NCBI GenBank assembly: GCA_947034885.2
Contig: OX344751.2
Span: 5,580,001-5,644,000, forward strand
Direction of reading: 5' to 3'
DNA: 64,000 bases
Source: Thuidium tamariscinum
Lineage: Eukaryota > Streptophyta > Bryopsida > Hypnales > Thuidiaceae
Shown here: in pieces, positions 37,007 through 49,869 of the stretch
How positions within the stretch are numbered: position 1 is the first letter of the stretch
How the letters are laid out: every line of letters starts with the position of its first letter
Notes under the pieces: generated by a model
Told to the model about the DNA's origin: nothing
The model's input: only the letters and a program-made list of their open reading frames with translations
Database searches by the model: none
Program-made: the position numbers and the translations under genes

Positions 37007-39426
37007 TCTCTAAAGTTTTTTTACTATATTTTTACTAAAAATGCTCCAAAAATGCAATTTCTAAGGCAAGTGCAAAATTTTAAAAGAAAAACATTTTTTG
37101 ACACATATAACTATAGGATCTTGTAGTAAACTAGTTTTAGAATATTTGGAAAAAAAATTCAAAAATCTCTACCCTATTGATTGTAAGATATTAACATTTA
37201 AATCAACAAAAATCATTTTTTTTTTATCCCTACAAAAACCTAGGGAGTAGCACTTCACATGATCACATTTGTATGAAAAAATGTTCAAAATGGTGGTTAT
37301 TCTTTGAATTCATTGTTCAATGCAAGTTGGCTACATGCTCAAAAAATTTCAAATCATTTGGAATTGTACAACATGCACAAAAAAAATAGTAAGTAGAAAG
37401 AAATAGAAAATGATTCAAAATTCAAAATTGTAAAAAATTTATTTATGGAAATGAAAAATGCCAATCCAAATGGTTGTAATGTTGTAATAAACAACCTTCA
37501 TCCAATTGAGTTATTTGTAAAGTACCCTAAACCAGGGTTTAAACCCATGAGTTTTGTGAAAAAGCTGGTTGAGTTAAAAAAGTCGAAATAAAAGTGGGTA
37601 TGAAACTTATTTTTCCATCAAAATGGTGCCTAAAAAAGTTTGGTCACCACTTTTGAAGTTGTGTAACATAATTATCTTGCAAAAAAGTTTGACGCTTCAA
37701 CTATAGTTGCCTTCTCAACTTCAAAAAAAGTCATGCCCAAAGGGAGGGGGGGGGGGGGACTTTACAAATAACTCAAATATTTTAGTTTTTTTTCAAAAAT
37801 ATCAAAAGTTGAATTAAAATAAAGGATTTCAAACTTTTTTATAGAGTAAAGATTCTATAACTACATACAACATAAGAGGATTTCTGGGCCCCCAGGAGAC
37901 CGTTTCAGGGGTGTTCCCCGAAATTGTTCCCACTGCTGCAGACCAGCACCCTGCTGGTCTGAATTTTTGAATTTTGAAAAAAAAAAATTAAAATTTTTTT
38001 TTTCAAAAAACTTCAGAATGTATTAAAGAGAAAAAAAATGATTTAAAAAAATATTTTAAAAATATTTAATATTTAATTAAAATTAATAAAAAAATCGTAT
38101 TTTCTGACATGGCAGTCGCTCGACCACATCAGCATCGCGTTCCCAGAGTTCCCAATGCGTTCCCAGCGTCTGGGAACTCGCAGTCTCTTCCAGGAGCTGA
38201 AAATCCTCTTATGACTACCCCAAACTAAAACTCCTCATAACTTTCATTTCATTAATTAAAATGGAATGATTCCAAACTTTCCACATAAATATAAATTCAG
38301 TAAACCAGTTTTGAATTTTTATTCCTAAAAATAATAATTTTCAAAAAAGTTTTTTTAGCTACTTGAACTACCCATTGAGTAATGAAAATGACATATCATA
38401 CTATAACTTTTGAACTACGCAATCAAAAGTTATGAAAATTGTTGGGCCTTTACCTCTTAAGTTCTTTAACTATGTTTACTCCAATAATAGTGAAAAATTG
38501 CCATTTCTAATACCACAACTAATCAAAGTATCTTGTAATAAATTGGTTCGAAAACATGTGCAAAATATTTCAGAGTTTTCACTTTGTAGATTGCAAGATA
38601 TTAGTGTTTGAATGTTCAAAAATCATTTTTTTGACCTTATAGAAAACAAGGCAGCTGCACTTTAGATGGCGACAATCATATGAAAAATGGTCCAAAATGG
38701 TTGTGCCTCTTTAGATTCATTGTTGAAGCCAAGTGGGGTATTTGCCTAACAAATTTCAAATTGTCTAGAATTGTACAATATATAGGGAAAAAATAGTAAG
38801 TAAAAAAAAGTAGCAAATGATTCAAAATACAAAATTGTTAGGAATTTAATTGTAAAATTGAAAAATGCCAATCCCAATGGTTGAAATGTTGTTGTAAACA
38901 ATCTACATCCTATAGTCTTATTTTTTTCAAAAAATATTGAAAATTGAATAAAATAAAGGACTTCAAAGTTTATTTTAGAATAGAGAATCCATAACTACCC
39001 ATAAATAAGAAATCTTCATAAATTTTGCCTCATTGACCAAGATAAAATGATTCAAAGCTTTCCATGCATATATAACCATAGAAAACTAATTTCCAATTTT
39101 TTTTTTGGAAAAAGTAATTTTCTCCAATGTGTCCAAATTGCCTGGTTACAAAAAAAATAACATATTAGGCCATATCTTTTGACTCATATTTTCAAATGTC
39201 TTGATTTTTTGTACATATGAAAGATATTCTTCATCTCCACTTTCTAATAAAACTTGGTCATTAAATATGGATATCTCCATTGACACATTCCTGTCCAAAA
39301 TTACTATGTTGCCAAATTTAATAGGGGCTAGTCCTTTTGAAAGAAAAACAAATACCAACCCCATTTGTAATGAACTGCCCAAAATTGCTATGTTGCCAAA
39401 AGAAATGTAGCTTAGGGCTTTAGGAG
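37007..39426. mobile_element. 2.4-kb composite TTAA insertion, module C
   Basis: TTAA at 37003-37006 and 39427-39430, against single empty TTAA at 3419-3422 (A) and 20364-20367 (B). Ends TCTCTAAAG and CTTTAGGAG. Inside are two tandem, reverse-oriented 0.9-kb family units (about 37007-38450 and 38450-39426); the first carries further insertions. Non-coding. Either one composite mobilised as a unit or successive insertions. Confidence 0.75.
37873..38212. mobile_element. ~340-bp MITE nested in the composite insertion
   Basis: Begins ATAAGAGGATTTC and ends GAAAATCCTCTTAT, a 12-bp near-perfect inverted repeat, with GC-rich ends and an A/T-only core. It interrupts the host repeat between ATAACTAC and ATGACTAC, which could be an 8-bp target duplication with one change; exact borders are unclear. 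Confidence 0.65.
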
Positions 39427-39738
39427 TTAAAGGGTCAATGGGGTGTTTTTTGGCATGAAAGCTATTTGTATGAATGTTCAATCAAATTTTTTTAAATCAT
39501 CGTTAATTTTTTTTAATCAATTATATAATCTTGTAAAACCATGAATGTCACTATTCATCCAAAAACAAAATTCTACTACTACATATTTAATATGTTTGAT
39601 TGGGTTTGCATAAGTATAGAATGTTAATTGTGCAAGACCAAAAATGCGAATTGTATTGTGTATTATGTTGTATTTTTATTTTGAAACAAATGGACAATTT
39701 CCATTGATGAAGGAAACAGTACATTGAACCAAGGGATG

Positions 39739-40458
39739 GGGCGTTGCAAGAAACAGTGTGCAAAAAACGTAGCGTTTTCAATAGTACTTTTTTTTTCCGG
39801 GAGTACTTTAAAATTAGAAAAACAAGTTTTAAAAAAAGTGAAAAAATATGTTTCATGTATAAACCTTTAAGAAGAAGGTACCCTAGAAAGGAAAGTCATA
39901 GGAAAAATCTCTAAGTAGGAAATCCAGAAAAGTGCAAAATCTCATGAAAATTAGTACTTCCACATTTTAATTTGTAAAAAATAGGAAAATAAATTTTAAG
40001 AAAAACTATTTGAGGAAGGTTGATTTTGATGAGATTTGACCAAAAGAACGATCTTAGAACCATCATCAATGTTCAAAAATTGCGTGCCACGGGAAAAAAT
40101 TTGTACTCATGTGAAGGACATAAAAAAACATATTTTTAGATTTTTATTTGGAATTTATAGGTTTTACACCTATGCAAATAGACCATGAAAGTTTCGTCTT
40201 CAAATCATTAAATTTAGACACTTCGAACGTAATGATAACCATAAAGGAATTTATGTGACAGCTCAACGAAAATGTTTTTTAAATATAAAATGATTTTTTT
40301 TAATTTCTAAAAAATAAGGGATTTAATAAACTTCAAGTTAGGTATGTTCAATAAAAATTTCATGTTCATTGGACTTAATCTCCAAAAGTTATAGTGGAAA
40401 ACAAAAAAGTGGTTTGCGGTGTGACGCGAAATAGGACTGGTGTTTCTTGCAATGACCT
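39739..40458. mobile_element. ~720-bp MITE, copy 2 (720 bp)
   Basis: Starts GGGCGTTGCAAGAAACAG and ends GTGTTTCTTGCAATGACCT, flanked by GGATG at 39734-39738 and 40459-40463. Interior matches 25526-26242 and 62065-62785. Modules A and B lack it near the corresponding place (about 4280). Confidence 0.82.
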
Positions 40459-40635
40459 GGATGCAATATTCTTTGAATGGCAAAATAATTGACGCAGTTT
40501 CGGTAATCATCCTGCCCAGCCAAGAAATTCTTTGGGGGAGAGTTAAGTTGGCAGCTAAGTTCCTAAAGCAGTGCATTGCAATAGAAAGGCACAAAAATCA
40601 CAACAATCTGGAAATTCTTTGGCTTGCAAAGTTAA

Positions 40636-41424
40636 CCCCCAAATGCCCAAACTATGTTTTTGGCAAGATAGCAATTTCACGCAACTCACTACAACAAAGT
40701 TTTTATTTTTTTCCTTAGAAATTTTCAAACAATGTTTTTTCAAAGAGTACCTTCAAGATCCAACAATTTTCATAACTTTTGATTACATAGTCAAAAAGTT
40801 ATTGTATAATATGTAGTTTTCATTGCTCGGCAGGCAGCTCGAGCAACAAAAAAAAACTTCTTAAAAATTTTATTTGAAAATAAAAATTTGAAATTGATTT
40901 TTTAGATTTATATCTAATTGGAAAGCTTTGAATCCTTCTATTTTGAACAATGAATCAAAAGTTGTGATTAGAGTTTTCATTTGGAATAGTTTTATGGGTA
41001 GTTACAAAATCTTTACACTACAAAAAAGTTTGAAATCCTTTATTTAATTCAATTTCCAATATTTTTATTCCATAAATATATTTTTTATAATTTAGTATTT
41101 GGAATCATTTTCTTGTTCTTTCTACTTACTATTTTTTCCTTTATGTTGTACAATTCCAAATGATTTGAAGTTTTCAAGCATGTAGCCAACTTGCCTCAAA
41201 GAACAAATCTAAAGAGTAACCACCAATTTGAACTTTTTTTCATACAAATGTAACTTTGTGAAGTGCAAGTGCCTAATTTTTGATAGTGCCAAAAATTGAT
41301 TTTGTCAATTGAAATACTAATATTTGTCTTGTAGTCTACATGGTGGAAAATTCTAAAATCTTTTCTATATCTTTTTAAACCAGCATACTATCGTACAAGA
41401 TCCTACAGTAAAATGTTTAAGGGG
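40636..41424. mobile_element. ~0.8-kb TTAA element, module C
   Basis: CCCCCAAATGCCCAA after TTAA (40632-40635); the right end has decayed to TTTAAGGGG. Orthologous position to 5571 and 22245, with internal deletions. Confidence 0.6.
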
Positions 41425-41559
41425 AAAATTGCGTAAATGCATTTCAATTACTAAATGGAATTGGACATTTCTTCATTGTGGCATATTTTGACTTCTCTAT
41501 ATAAGAAAATGGAAAATCTACAAAACACTGTACAATGCATTTTGGCTCTTCGCTCTAAA

Positions 41560-41949
41560 CCTTATAAGGATAGGATAGTCTCCGTGGAAATCATCCTTTC
41601 TAAAACAATGCAAAGTCATCTACTTAAAAAAATTGAAACGTATTCATTGGAGACCAAACAAATATTCACCACCTCCTTTTTTTTGCACAAAATTCCAAAG
41701 ATGAACAATAGCACTTTTGTCTCACATGCAAAAATTCTTTGTCATCCTTTCTAAAACAATGCAAATCATCTACTTAAAAGAATTCTATTTTAAAAAATTC
41801 AAAAAAATTCATTGGAAACCAAACAACTATTCACCACCTCCTTTAATTTTGCACAAAATTTGAAGGATGAACAATTGCACTTTTGTCTCACATGCAAAAA
41901 TTCTCTATCATCCATGGGACTATTCTGATCTGCATCGTCTTTACAGAGG
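41560..41949. mobile_element. 222-bp-family MITE with internal tandem duplication, module C
   Basis: Starts CCTTATAAGGATAGG and ends TCTTTACAGAGG before TAAA. Compared with 23277-23498 it is about 170 bp longer because a segment is repeated: 41592-41742 and 41743-41908 are direct repeats of one another. Modules A and B have one copy. Confidence 0.7.
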
Positions 41950-42446
41950 TAAAGTGAATTTGAACCATTAAAATGTACAACATTCATCCATGCACAAAAA
42001 GAAGATCAACGAGAGCCACACCAAAGAATATGAAAAAATATACGATTATTTAATCGGACTCCCGAGCAAGAGTCTCCCGAAGTACACACAACACACAGGC
42101 CGGCGAGCTTCAAAGACGGAACTGGTAGGAAACAACTAAACGATGAAAACAGGTGACTGTCTGCCTGATCAAAACAATCAGGTGATCGAAACAGTCAAGT
42201 CATGGAGGAACAAATTAAGGCCCAAATCTCCGTCTGGGTCTTGGATTTTTGATCACTAAAGCAGATAGATTTTTGATTCTCTTGGGAGGGGGGGGGGGTG
42301 ATTCGTCGGAGCAGGAAGGATCGTTGAGAGCAGCAGCAAATAACTGGAATTGAACCACTTCAAAGCAGGCCTCCTTCTTTCACTTTGTCTACTGCGGCAC
42401 AAACTAAAGATCGCCGTTAACACAGAAGAGCAACTGGCCACCGCCC

Positions 42447-42640
42447 TTACATCCAGGGGGGGAACGACCCAACTTGTTCGAAACTTGCAAACAGATTTTC
42501 GATGAAATCTTCCGCATCATCTGCGATCTGGGGTACTGGAGGAGCATGTTGGTGGTGAAGACGTTGGTTCGCCAATTGAAGCTGTATGAAGGCCGGTGGG
42601 TCCCCCATCGGCAGCGGCACTGGAGTGGTTGGACCAGAGG
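42447..42640 (-). pseudogene. Proline-rich exon relative, module C
   Basis: The minus strand reads GDPPAF, LHHQHAPP, then an acidic DDAEDFIEN segment and stops at 42447. It holds one repeat unit where A and B have two. The acceptor CTGCAG of A and B is changed to CCGATG, so normal splicing is doubtful. An upstream open frame extends to 42731. Probably degenerate, but possibly a shorter functional version. Confidence 0.4.
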
Positions 42641-43369
42641 CCTGGGAGGAACGAAACTCACGGATTAACTCGAGTACTCGACGCGTTATGGCCATAAAGT
42701 GGGAGTTTGAGTCAAAGTCAAACGTCCTCACGCGTCAGACGAACTGGGGCCGGAAGTTACCAAGTAAGTAACTTACCGACCTTTGGCGCTTGGGCGCTCA
42801 GGGGTTAAAAAAAAAAAATACAGTCAGAGATCCTTCGGAACTGAAACTCCAGAATCCCAGCTCCCCGGAAGCCCAGCTGGAGGCTATTTAGATAGCCATC
42901 CTCTGAACAGTGTGCACTTTGATGCTTCCCCCACGTCCGTCCTTTACTTGCAGGCATCTCCATGGAAGCGAGTGACATACGAGGAACTCCTGAACTAAAT
43001 CTAAGAATTCCCGTCTTCAAGTGCTCCGTCGGCTCCGTCTTTCAAATTTGCCAGGGAAAAAAGCTTCTTCAGGTCTGCCAATCTCCTCTACGCTAGAGAG
43101 TAGAGACTATAGTATCTCTACCAATTACTAATTAACCCCACCTCCTCGCTTGGAAGTCACAGAGGGTTGATGTCATGGAGCTCACTGCTGCCTCTGATTC
43201 TTGATACTCCTTCAATGTTCGCCTTGTGGGAGTCGATCTCGCTACTGGGTAATTATTCAGATTACAGTCGCCGCCAAGGCTCCTTTCCTGGCATGGAGTA
43301 GACACGAATTCTTTCTGCTGGATGCCGACTCCATATTCTAGCCTCCACTGCCAGAAACCATCACCCTCC

Positions 43370-43560
43370 CTCTCCTCCCCATCGCCAAAAAAAGAAAAGA
43401 AGAAAGAAAGAAAGAAGAAACCATTGAAGGATGAAAATAAAACAACAAAAGAGGACGAAGAAGAGAAGAGAAAACAAGGGAAGGGAAGGGAAGGAATGAG
43501 AAGTGCTCAGAGAAGAAAAGAGATTCACAAAGAGGGTGAAAGAAAATAAAACGAAAACAA
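43370..43560. repeat. Purine-rich tract, module C
   Basis: AAGAAAGAAAG, GAAGAGAAG and AGGGAAGGGAAGGGAAGG repeats on the plus strand; same location within the gene as in modules A and B. Confidence 0.75.
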
Positions 43561-43853
43561 GAGAAGAAAAATCAGGAAACAATAATAAAATTCAATGAAG
43601 GAACATTTAACAAACCCTCAGTAAAGACCAACAGAACAAGGGAAAAGGCAAGATCATCAATATTACTAAACTTCAAAAATCAAAATATACAGCACTTTAA
43701 ACTCGAAGTCATGATGGCATGAAGATTTGCTTGGAACATAGAACAGAAATTCAAGAACTTCAAGATCAAAACGGCCAAAGCCCTCTCCCTCCCAAAAGTC
43801 GACCAAAAAGTCTTCATTCCCAACAACAAAAAAGTTCAGAGCAATGACTCACA

Positions 43854-45382
43854 TCATGAAAACATCACGGAGGACTGAAAACAAAAGGGAATTCTATCGT
43901 AGCTCCATGAACTACTAGCATGCTTGTATTCGTGCCTAAAAGACCCACATCAAGAAACTGCACTCACGCATGGAAATTACCAAACTCAATATTAACTTCA
44001 ACAGACCAACATTGTGTGAGGCACGTACCACCAACGCGGGCTCGCCCAGGACGGGTGGCAGGAGATCTGCGAGTCAAAGTTTCAGCAATATGAAGGGAAA
44101 ATATCCAAAAACAGAGGTACGAAGTGTCCAAGCAGAAGGCCAAGTAGAGGCTCCATCAATAATACATCCCATTAGAGGATCCGTTGACCATACAAGTGAA
44201 CTCAGATTTCTGTTCCGTGTGAAAACACCTCATCTGTTGACATTGAGTTTGGGGCACTTAAGTATTAGCTCAAATATGGTGCAAGTTTTTAGATAGTTGT
44301 AGGAAAAGACTCAAAGTTCACCTGTACAGTGAAACGTTGATTAGCACTGCATCCAACACATGAAATAGATAGAGGAGGGACAAGTCATTTGCTTTACCCA
44401 AAGTTGAGGAGTCTGACGCGAAACCAGTGCTCTTTGCTGAGCTTCCAGCTCCGTTCGTTTTCAATTTCTTCTTCGGTCTCGGGGGGCAGTAATCACGAAT
44501 CTGATTGTACCAAGCTTCCGTCAACCGAGGTGACACCTTCAGTTTGCCGAAGTCCTTCTCATTCAGCTGATTGAACTCCTTCCCCTGCTCATCACAATAG
44601 TTCTTCGTTGTGCTGAAAGACCTCTTGAGCGTGTCCATCCTCCCTTGACACTCCTGCCAAGTCCTGCCCGGCACCGCCTTGGCTATGACATCCCAATATG
44701 AGTCACTAGCAGTGCCCTCCTCCATTCGAATACATACCTTCTTCGTGTTCAAAACTGCTCCTAACAGGTCATCTGTGTCCTTTTTGACCCACTTCTTTCC
44801 ACGATTCCTGCGCTTCTTCTGGGCCACGGCTGTCCCTTCTCCTGCAACGTCTTTGAAAGTTCCTGAGTTTGGAGACGAAATCGACGCACTCTCGAAGGGC
44901 AGCTCACTAGCAATGCCTTTTTCGCTGGGCTTCGTGGCAAGAGGAAGCTCCTCTTCCTGAACAGCTTCACTTTGAGCCCCGTCTCCAGGCTTGCTCATGT
45001 CGTCGCCTAACGAGCTGAGGGTCGGAGCAGGGGGCAAGGTCTCCATCCCAACCACTGAAAATAACATGGTGCAAAAGAGTACACGAACGAGTTAGCTCCA
45101 CAGGATCAGATTTAGTTAGCAATGCAAGATACAGGAGCATGGAATTGATGCACATCGAAGTCAAGTGCCAATAGAAGACTGTAATCGTCGCGTACACATT
45201 CCATAATCCAAAAGTTGCACATGCGCCTTACCTTGTCCTGTAGCTTTCGTCGCACCGGAGGCTGGTGAGTCAACAACAGAATTCTCGAAAACACCATCTT
45301 TTAACAAGGCTTCCTTCTTCTCTCGTGAGCGCGCTGCCAGAAGGCTCTCCAGAACCATGGGGTCATCCATCTCAGTCATCAT
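43854..45382 (-). CDS. Trihelix (Myb/SANT-like) DNA-binding protein, module C
   Basis: Exons on the minus strand: 45382-45232, 45054-44398 (657 bp), 44066-44029, 43874-43854. Junctions are GT-AG and phases fit, giving about 288 residues. Exon 3 is 18 bp shorter than in A and B but stays in frame. The protein has a MMTEMDDPM start, an acidic linker, then a trihelix domain near residues 130-230 (KKW, SYWDVIAKAVPGRTW, QGRMDTLK, AWYNQIRDYCPPRPKKK) with basic clusters on both sides suggesting nuclear import. Family knowledge: plant trihelix/GT factors bind DNA through this fold. It is the most diverged tandem copy with an intact frame, so a good candidate for the functional one. The C-terminal exon is least certain. 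Confidence 0.75.
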
Positions 45383-45399
45383 ATCTGAGGAGTTCTTAA

Positions 45400-46480
45400 T
45401 CGGACGCTACGCCCAGTTGGTTGGAGTGCGTCTTCTTGACACTAAAGTAAGTCTTGGGCCTTGACACAGAATTAAACCTGAAATAGAGAAGCACAATGTG
45501 AAATGTCACCCAAGTCCAATTGGAGATCAATCAAAAACGAACGACATGAGATCCCTGTTTAGTAGGCGATTCCGCAGATAGGTAGTTTGTAACACAACCT
45601 CAAGATCGACCGGCTGCGAAAATCGAATGAACATGGAGGCAGGGAATACCAAAATTCACTCTAGACGTACAATTGCAAACACCTCGCCACAAACGTTATA
45701 GGCTTCTACTGTATTCCAAGAGGCTCCTCTCACAATAACGAATCGCGAGTCGGCTTCGTTTGAAATGATTCTCAACAAGACGGAATTGCAAACTCACCAA
45801 ATAACAACATACGGCTGGGACAAACAGATCAGATTTTACCTTAAGGCCTCGATTTCGTTCTTGTGAGGAGAACCCGAACCCCGAAACCAACGATAGCTTC
45901 TTGTGCTCACCCAGGTACCTCGTCCGTGCAAATCAAGCGCAGAGTTCGTCACACCAATTCGCCAACAAGCACACGGTGCGAAATTGGCTTCGACTTCCGA
46001 AGTCCGGCGTTGAACAGACGTGCTACTTGCCTATACCGACAAAATTGGAAGGGCACACTCTTGCTGCGAGCTTGTCAGCTTCCACCATAACTGATACATA
46101 TCGGACTTGCTACAGTCCCGAAATTCATACAGACAAATGGCTTTCAACGCAAAACCCTGCTTTGATGCTTGGACTTATCGGTCCTTATTAACTAGTCAAA
46201 TTTTCTCGGAACTGCTACAGTATACAGGAGTCAGAGAAAGACAGGGTTGCACCGGAGACAACTGTTGAAGTTACTGTGGCAACCTTGTGACTTGTCATAA
46301 CTTATCGGAACTGCTACAGTGATTAATTGTCGGAGGAAGACTGGAATCGGCCCAGAGAGAACTACTTACTGTAGCAACCTTGTGACCTTGGATTCCTCAT
46401 TTAGGGTTTGGGAAAATAGGATTTGGAGAATGCTCTAGAGATCGGATTACTGCGATTCTTTGCTCTGCACAATAGTTAGG
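45400..46480 (-). promoter_or_regulatory. 5' region of trihelix gene C
   Basis: Contains three copies of the TATCGGA..TGCTACAGT motif (46099-46116, 46204-46221 with TCTCGG, 46303-46320); the third arose by a local duplication of about 100 bp (46200-46300 against 46300-46400). CTATTTCAG at about 45480-45488 (minus strand) would end a 5' UTR intron. A telo-box-like AGGGTTTGGG lies at about 46403. Confidence 0.5.
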
Positions 46481-46884
46481 GTACCAGTTTGAAAAGTTTG
46501 ACAGGTATGAACAACGCAGTGGCTCGCCGAGCACCACCAGGAAATCTTGCTCTTCAATACTCTCCCTGTGCAGTAGCTCTCTTGTTTGGAATCGACTACC
46601 TGTCGAATGATGAGCATTGAGCTGTGTTCTTCACGTGCTGGATTTTGTGCTTCAATGGTCCGGCAGTGGTGAAGGATCAATCTTTTCTACTGTCATATCA
46701 GATGCGACACAGGATGACGTTGGAGCTTACTATAGCCGCAAGGCGTTGTTGTCAATATCTGTAATTTGTCTTGCTACTATGAAGTCGAGCATGGAAATAG
46801 AGGAACAGGTTTATTCCAACTGCAAGCCTAAACTCTAAACCCTGCAACCCTGCAAATCACAAGGGCTAAATTATCTGACATTGC

Positions 46885-47736
46885 AGCTCTTCTGTTGAGG
46901 ACAGAATTTGGCTTCTGAACATGTGAACAATTGGCCTGTGGTGACAATTAAAGTCAATTTGGAGAAATTCTACAACTCTACACAACGATACATTTGTGAA
47001 TCTCACAATTGAGGACTGAAACAACCAATGTCGGTGGGTCTTGACAATCGCGAAGCTCAAGTCCTGTTAAATGGCCTGCACTCAAATCCTAGGGATCGTT
47101 ACACCGAAACAGAGGCGGCACCAGAATCAAAAAAAACAAAATGAAGCACGCTGATGACAGAAGAAGCACAATTATACGCGTAGACCCTACCTATATCCAC
47201 GCGGGCAGCAAACCTCAGGAACTAGAAGTGCCATACCAACTTTGTTTTTTCGTAAGCACATCCACATGAGAATCTTTACATACGTTGCCTTCTCACGGAG
47301 AACAAGCATAGACTGAAACGACGATCTAGAGGAAAGCACGAAGTACAAGCCACAGTGGTCGTCCACATGTGCCGATGGGTAAAGCAGCTTCCCTTGGAAG
47401 TGATCATCAATGAAGGATAAAGTTTTCTTTTCATTTATACAAAATTCTGAATCAAATGCACTAGTCTCTGTACAATTCTAAATAAAGCATTGGAAGGATA
47501 GCCAAACCGCTGTTGATCTTGAGGTAAGAATTATGAAATCAGGCAATTCAATCTCTGTTATGATACAGATGTCTTGGAACTGGGAGCAAGGAATAACGCC
47601 ATCACCTCCGGCAGAAAAACAAGTGCGTTGGTACAGGTGGGTGTCAAAGCATTGCATTCTACGCCTGCACAGAGTCACTAGGCATGGTCGATGTTGTCAC
47701 GAAATCTTCCTCCTCAACATTCATCCCTGCTCTTAA
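46885..47736. other. Region 3' of the coiled-coil gene, absent from modules A and B
   Basis: In A and B the sequence equivalent to 46880 is joined directly to that of 47845, so this block is either deleted there or inserted here. It includes the presumed 3' UTR of the coiled-coil gene. No other frame convinces me. Confidence 0.5.
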
Positions 47737-49696
47737 TTACACTTCCTTCTCTTCTGCATTCTTCCTTGAAATAGTGCCATCTGCCGCAGCAACAGTCACC
47801 ATCGCCGGCTTTGGAAACAACGTAGCAACGGCCAGGAGCGTCATGCGCCGTGCAATGCCAATCCAAAAGCGAGCAATCACAAAGGGTATGGACCAAGGGC
47901 CCTTCACCCTGTCGAAGCTCTCCCCTAATTGCTCCAACACTTCCAATCCCACCGAGCACAGCAGCTGCACCGTCACACTCAAACAATAGTGGAGAAATGA
48001 CTTATCACTGGGTTTGTGATCAATCCAGTTCTGAAGTGACGTTTCGGGTGACTCTTTTGCAGGTGAACTGTTGGGGCATTGATCTGGAATAAGCATTTGG
48101 CCTTCCACCTGGTCTGGGACACCCCAAGTATGCTCAAGGTCTTTGCTGAGATCGACGAGGTTCTGGGATTGTATCTCCTCTCTCGCCCACCGTAGAAACT
48201 CAGGGGGTCCTCCATACACGAGACGGATGACGAGGTTTCTTTGCTTCTGCTGGATTTCCTGGATTTGTTTCTCCTTGAAAGCCAGCTTTCGTCCAGTCTC
48301 CTCCGCTGCCATCTTGTTCTCTTCCAGGGCCTTTGCAAGTTCTTTCAAATCCCTGAAATCATAAAATGAGCGTAAAATATTTCAGACACTGAAGCACCAT
48401 TTCTCTTAACAGATGCTAAGATATAGTATTAATAAGGTACTATTTCAGTTTGCACTCATTTGGAACCATGTGCATATATCATAATCTTATTTACATACCT
48501 CTTGTTGGAACTTATACAACCAACAAAACAAAGAGGATTCATGGCTTTGAAATGACGAACTCGTTGGATCATAGGATAATAAGAAAATGCACATGGCCCG
48601 GAATCAGCAAAAACCCTGCCATGTGGTTGTCAAAAGGCTACATAAAATTGAACAAAAAGAAAGTCCCCATAGGACATACTCAAAACTAATAAAAAGCATG
48701 AGAACCAATTTGTGCTCTTGGTCCTTTAGGAGATAAAGAATGGAATTATGGGCATCAAGTCTCAGGGCATCACAGGGCCTTCCTAAAGAATTTTACCATG
48801 TGTCAATTCAATTGAAGAAGCACATTATTTCCCGTAAGTACATAGCAACAATCTTCTTTCAAGACGCCACTCGAATCCTAAGAAAATCCTAAGCCAAGCC
48901 GGGTGGTTGCGGTTGAAATAATTCAATGCATGAGTAACAATTGAAATGGAAACCGGGGAGTACTTTGATTTACCTTCTGGATAAGTCGTGCTCTTGCTTG
49001 AGGTCTCCGAGAGCGAGATGACATTCTTCCTGGACTCTTTGCAACGCAAGTGTGGCATCCTGAATCTTCTGTCTCTCCACAACCATAAACCCTTGCTCTC
49101 CCTCAACAATGTTCGCAATGGGAATCAAGATGCGGTTGATAATAGTTCGCAAGCGTTCTTCCGATTCACAATTAGGTGAACTGGCGTATCGTGTATCCGC
49201 AATTTCCTGTCATTCCATTCAAAAAACAAACACATTTCAGAACAGTTAGTATCCTCTTTCCCGTAAGGTTAGCACAAACCTTCAGCCTCCTCTTACACAC
49301 TTCGATAGCATTCAGCAAAGCTCAAACCCCGAATTCGTTTACGGCGAAACGTATAATTTCAACGAATTGCATGAGAATTTCTAGCATGCCGTAGAACATT
49401 AAGCTCAATAAGAACCACTGAACTTAGAAACGAGAGAGAGTCTCTACCACAAGAAGGTGTTGCACAGATGATTCGCTCCAGACTGAGGGATACGATCGCA
49501 TGAAGCACTCGAGCGATTGCATCATTTTAATGGAGACTTCTTCATTTTCCATCTCCTCAATTTCGCCCAGCCCTTTGGAAGAAACACCCTTCGCCATAAA
49601 CGTTCGATGATGATCCCTCTGAGGTAAATTGAACGAAGCCTTCGACCTTGTTTGCTGCGCCGCCAAACCTCCTACGCCTTGCATTGACTTTTCCAT
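47737..49696 (-). CDS. Coiled-coil protein of unknown function
   Basis: Three minus-strand exons: 49696-49448, 49206-48974, 48352-47737, with GT-AG junctions and phases 0 and 2, giving 365 residues. Start taken at the Met of MEKSMQGVGG; the frame stays open upstream to 49867. Residues about 100-210 are rich in charged heptads (ERQKIQDATLALQRVQEE, then EENKMAAEETGRKL and KEKQIQEIQQKQ), a probable long coiled coil. The C-terminal 90 residues contain hydrophobic stretches (SVTVQLLCSVGLEVL; IPFVIARFWIGIARR) that could be a membrane or amphipathic region. I recognise no family. It sits about 2.4 kb 5' of trihelix gene C on the same strand. Fragments of its last exon in modules A and B show it was part of the ancestral duplicated unit. 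Confidence 0.7.
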
Positions 49697-49869
49697 CCTC
49701 ACAACCCTCAATGCCTTGGGCCATTCAAAGGTGCGCTCAACAACGCAACCTGTTGACACCACAATTGACACTACATTGGACACTCTGTATCCCAGTTGAG
49801 CCCTAAATTCGATCGCAATCAAGCCATTCTCGTGATAATTATTTCCACGACAAAATAGCACACACACGT

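Noticed and set aside
37747-37760. G-run as a G-quadruplex
   Set aside because: A single homopolymer run of about 12 G without separated G-tracts; like the other G/C runs (7482, 22688, 42290) it may be partly a sequencing artefact.
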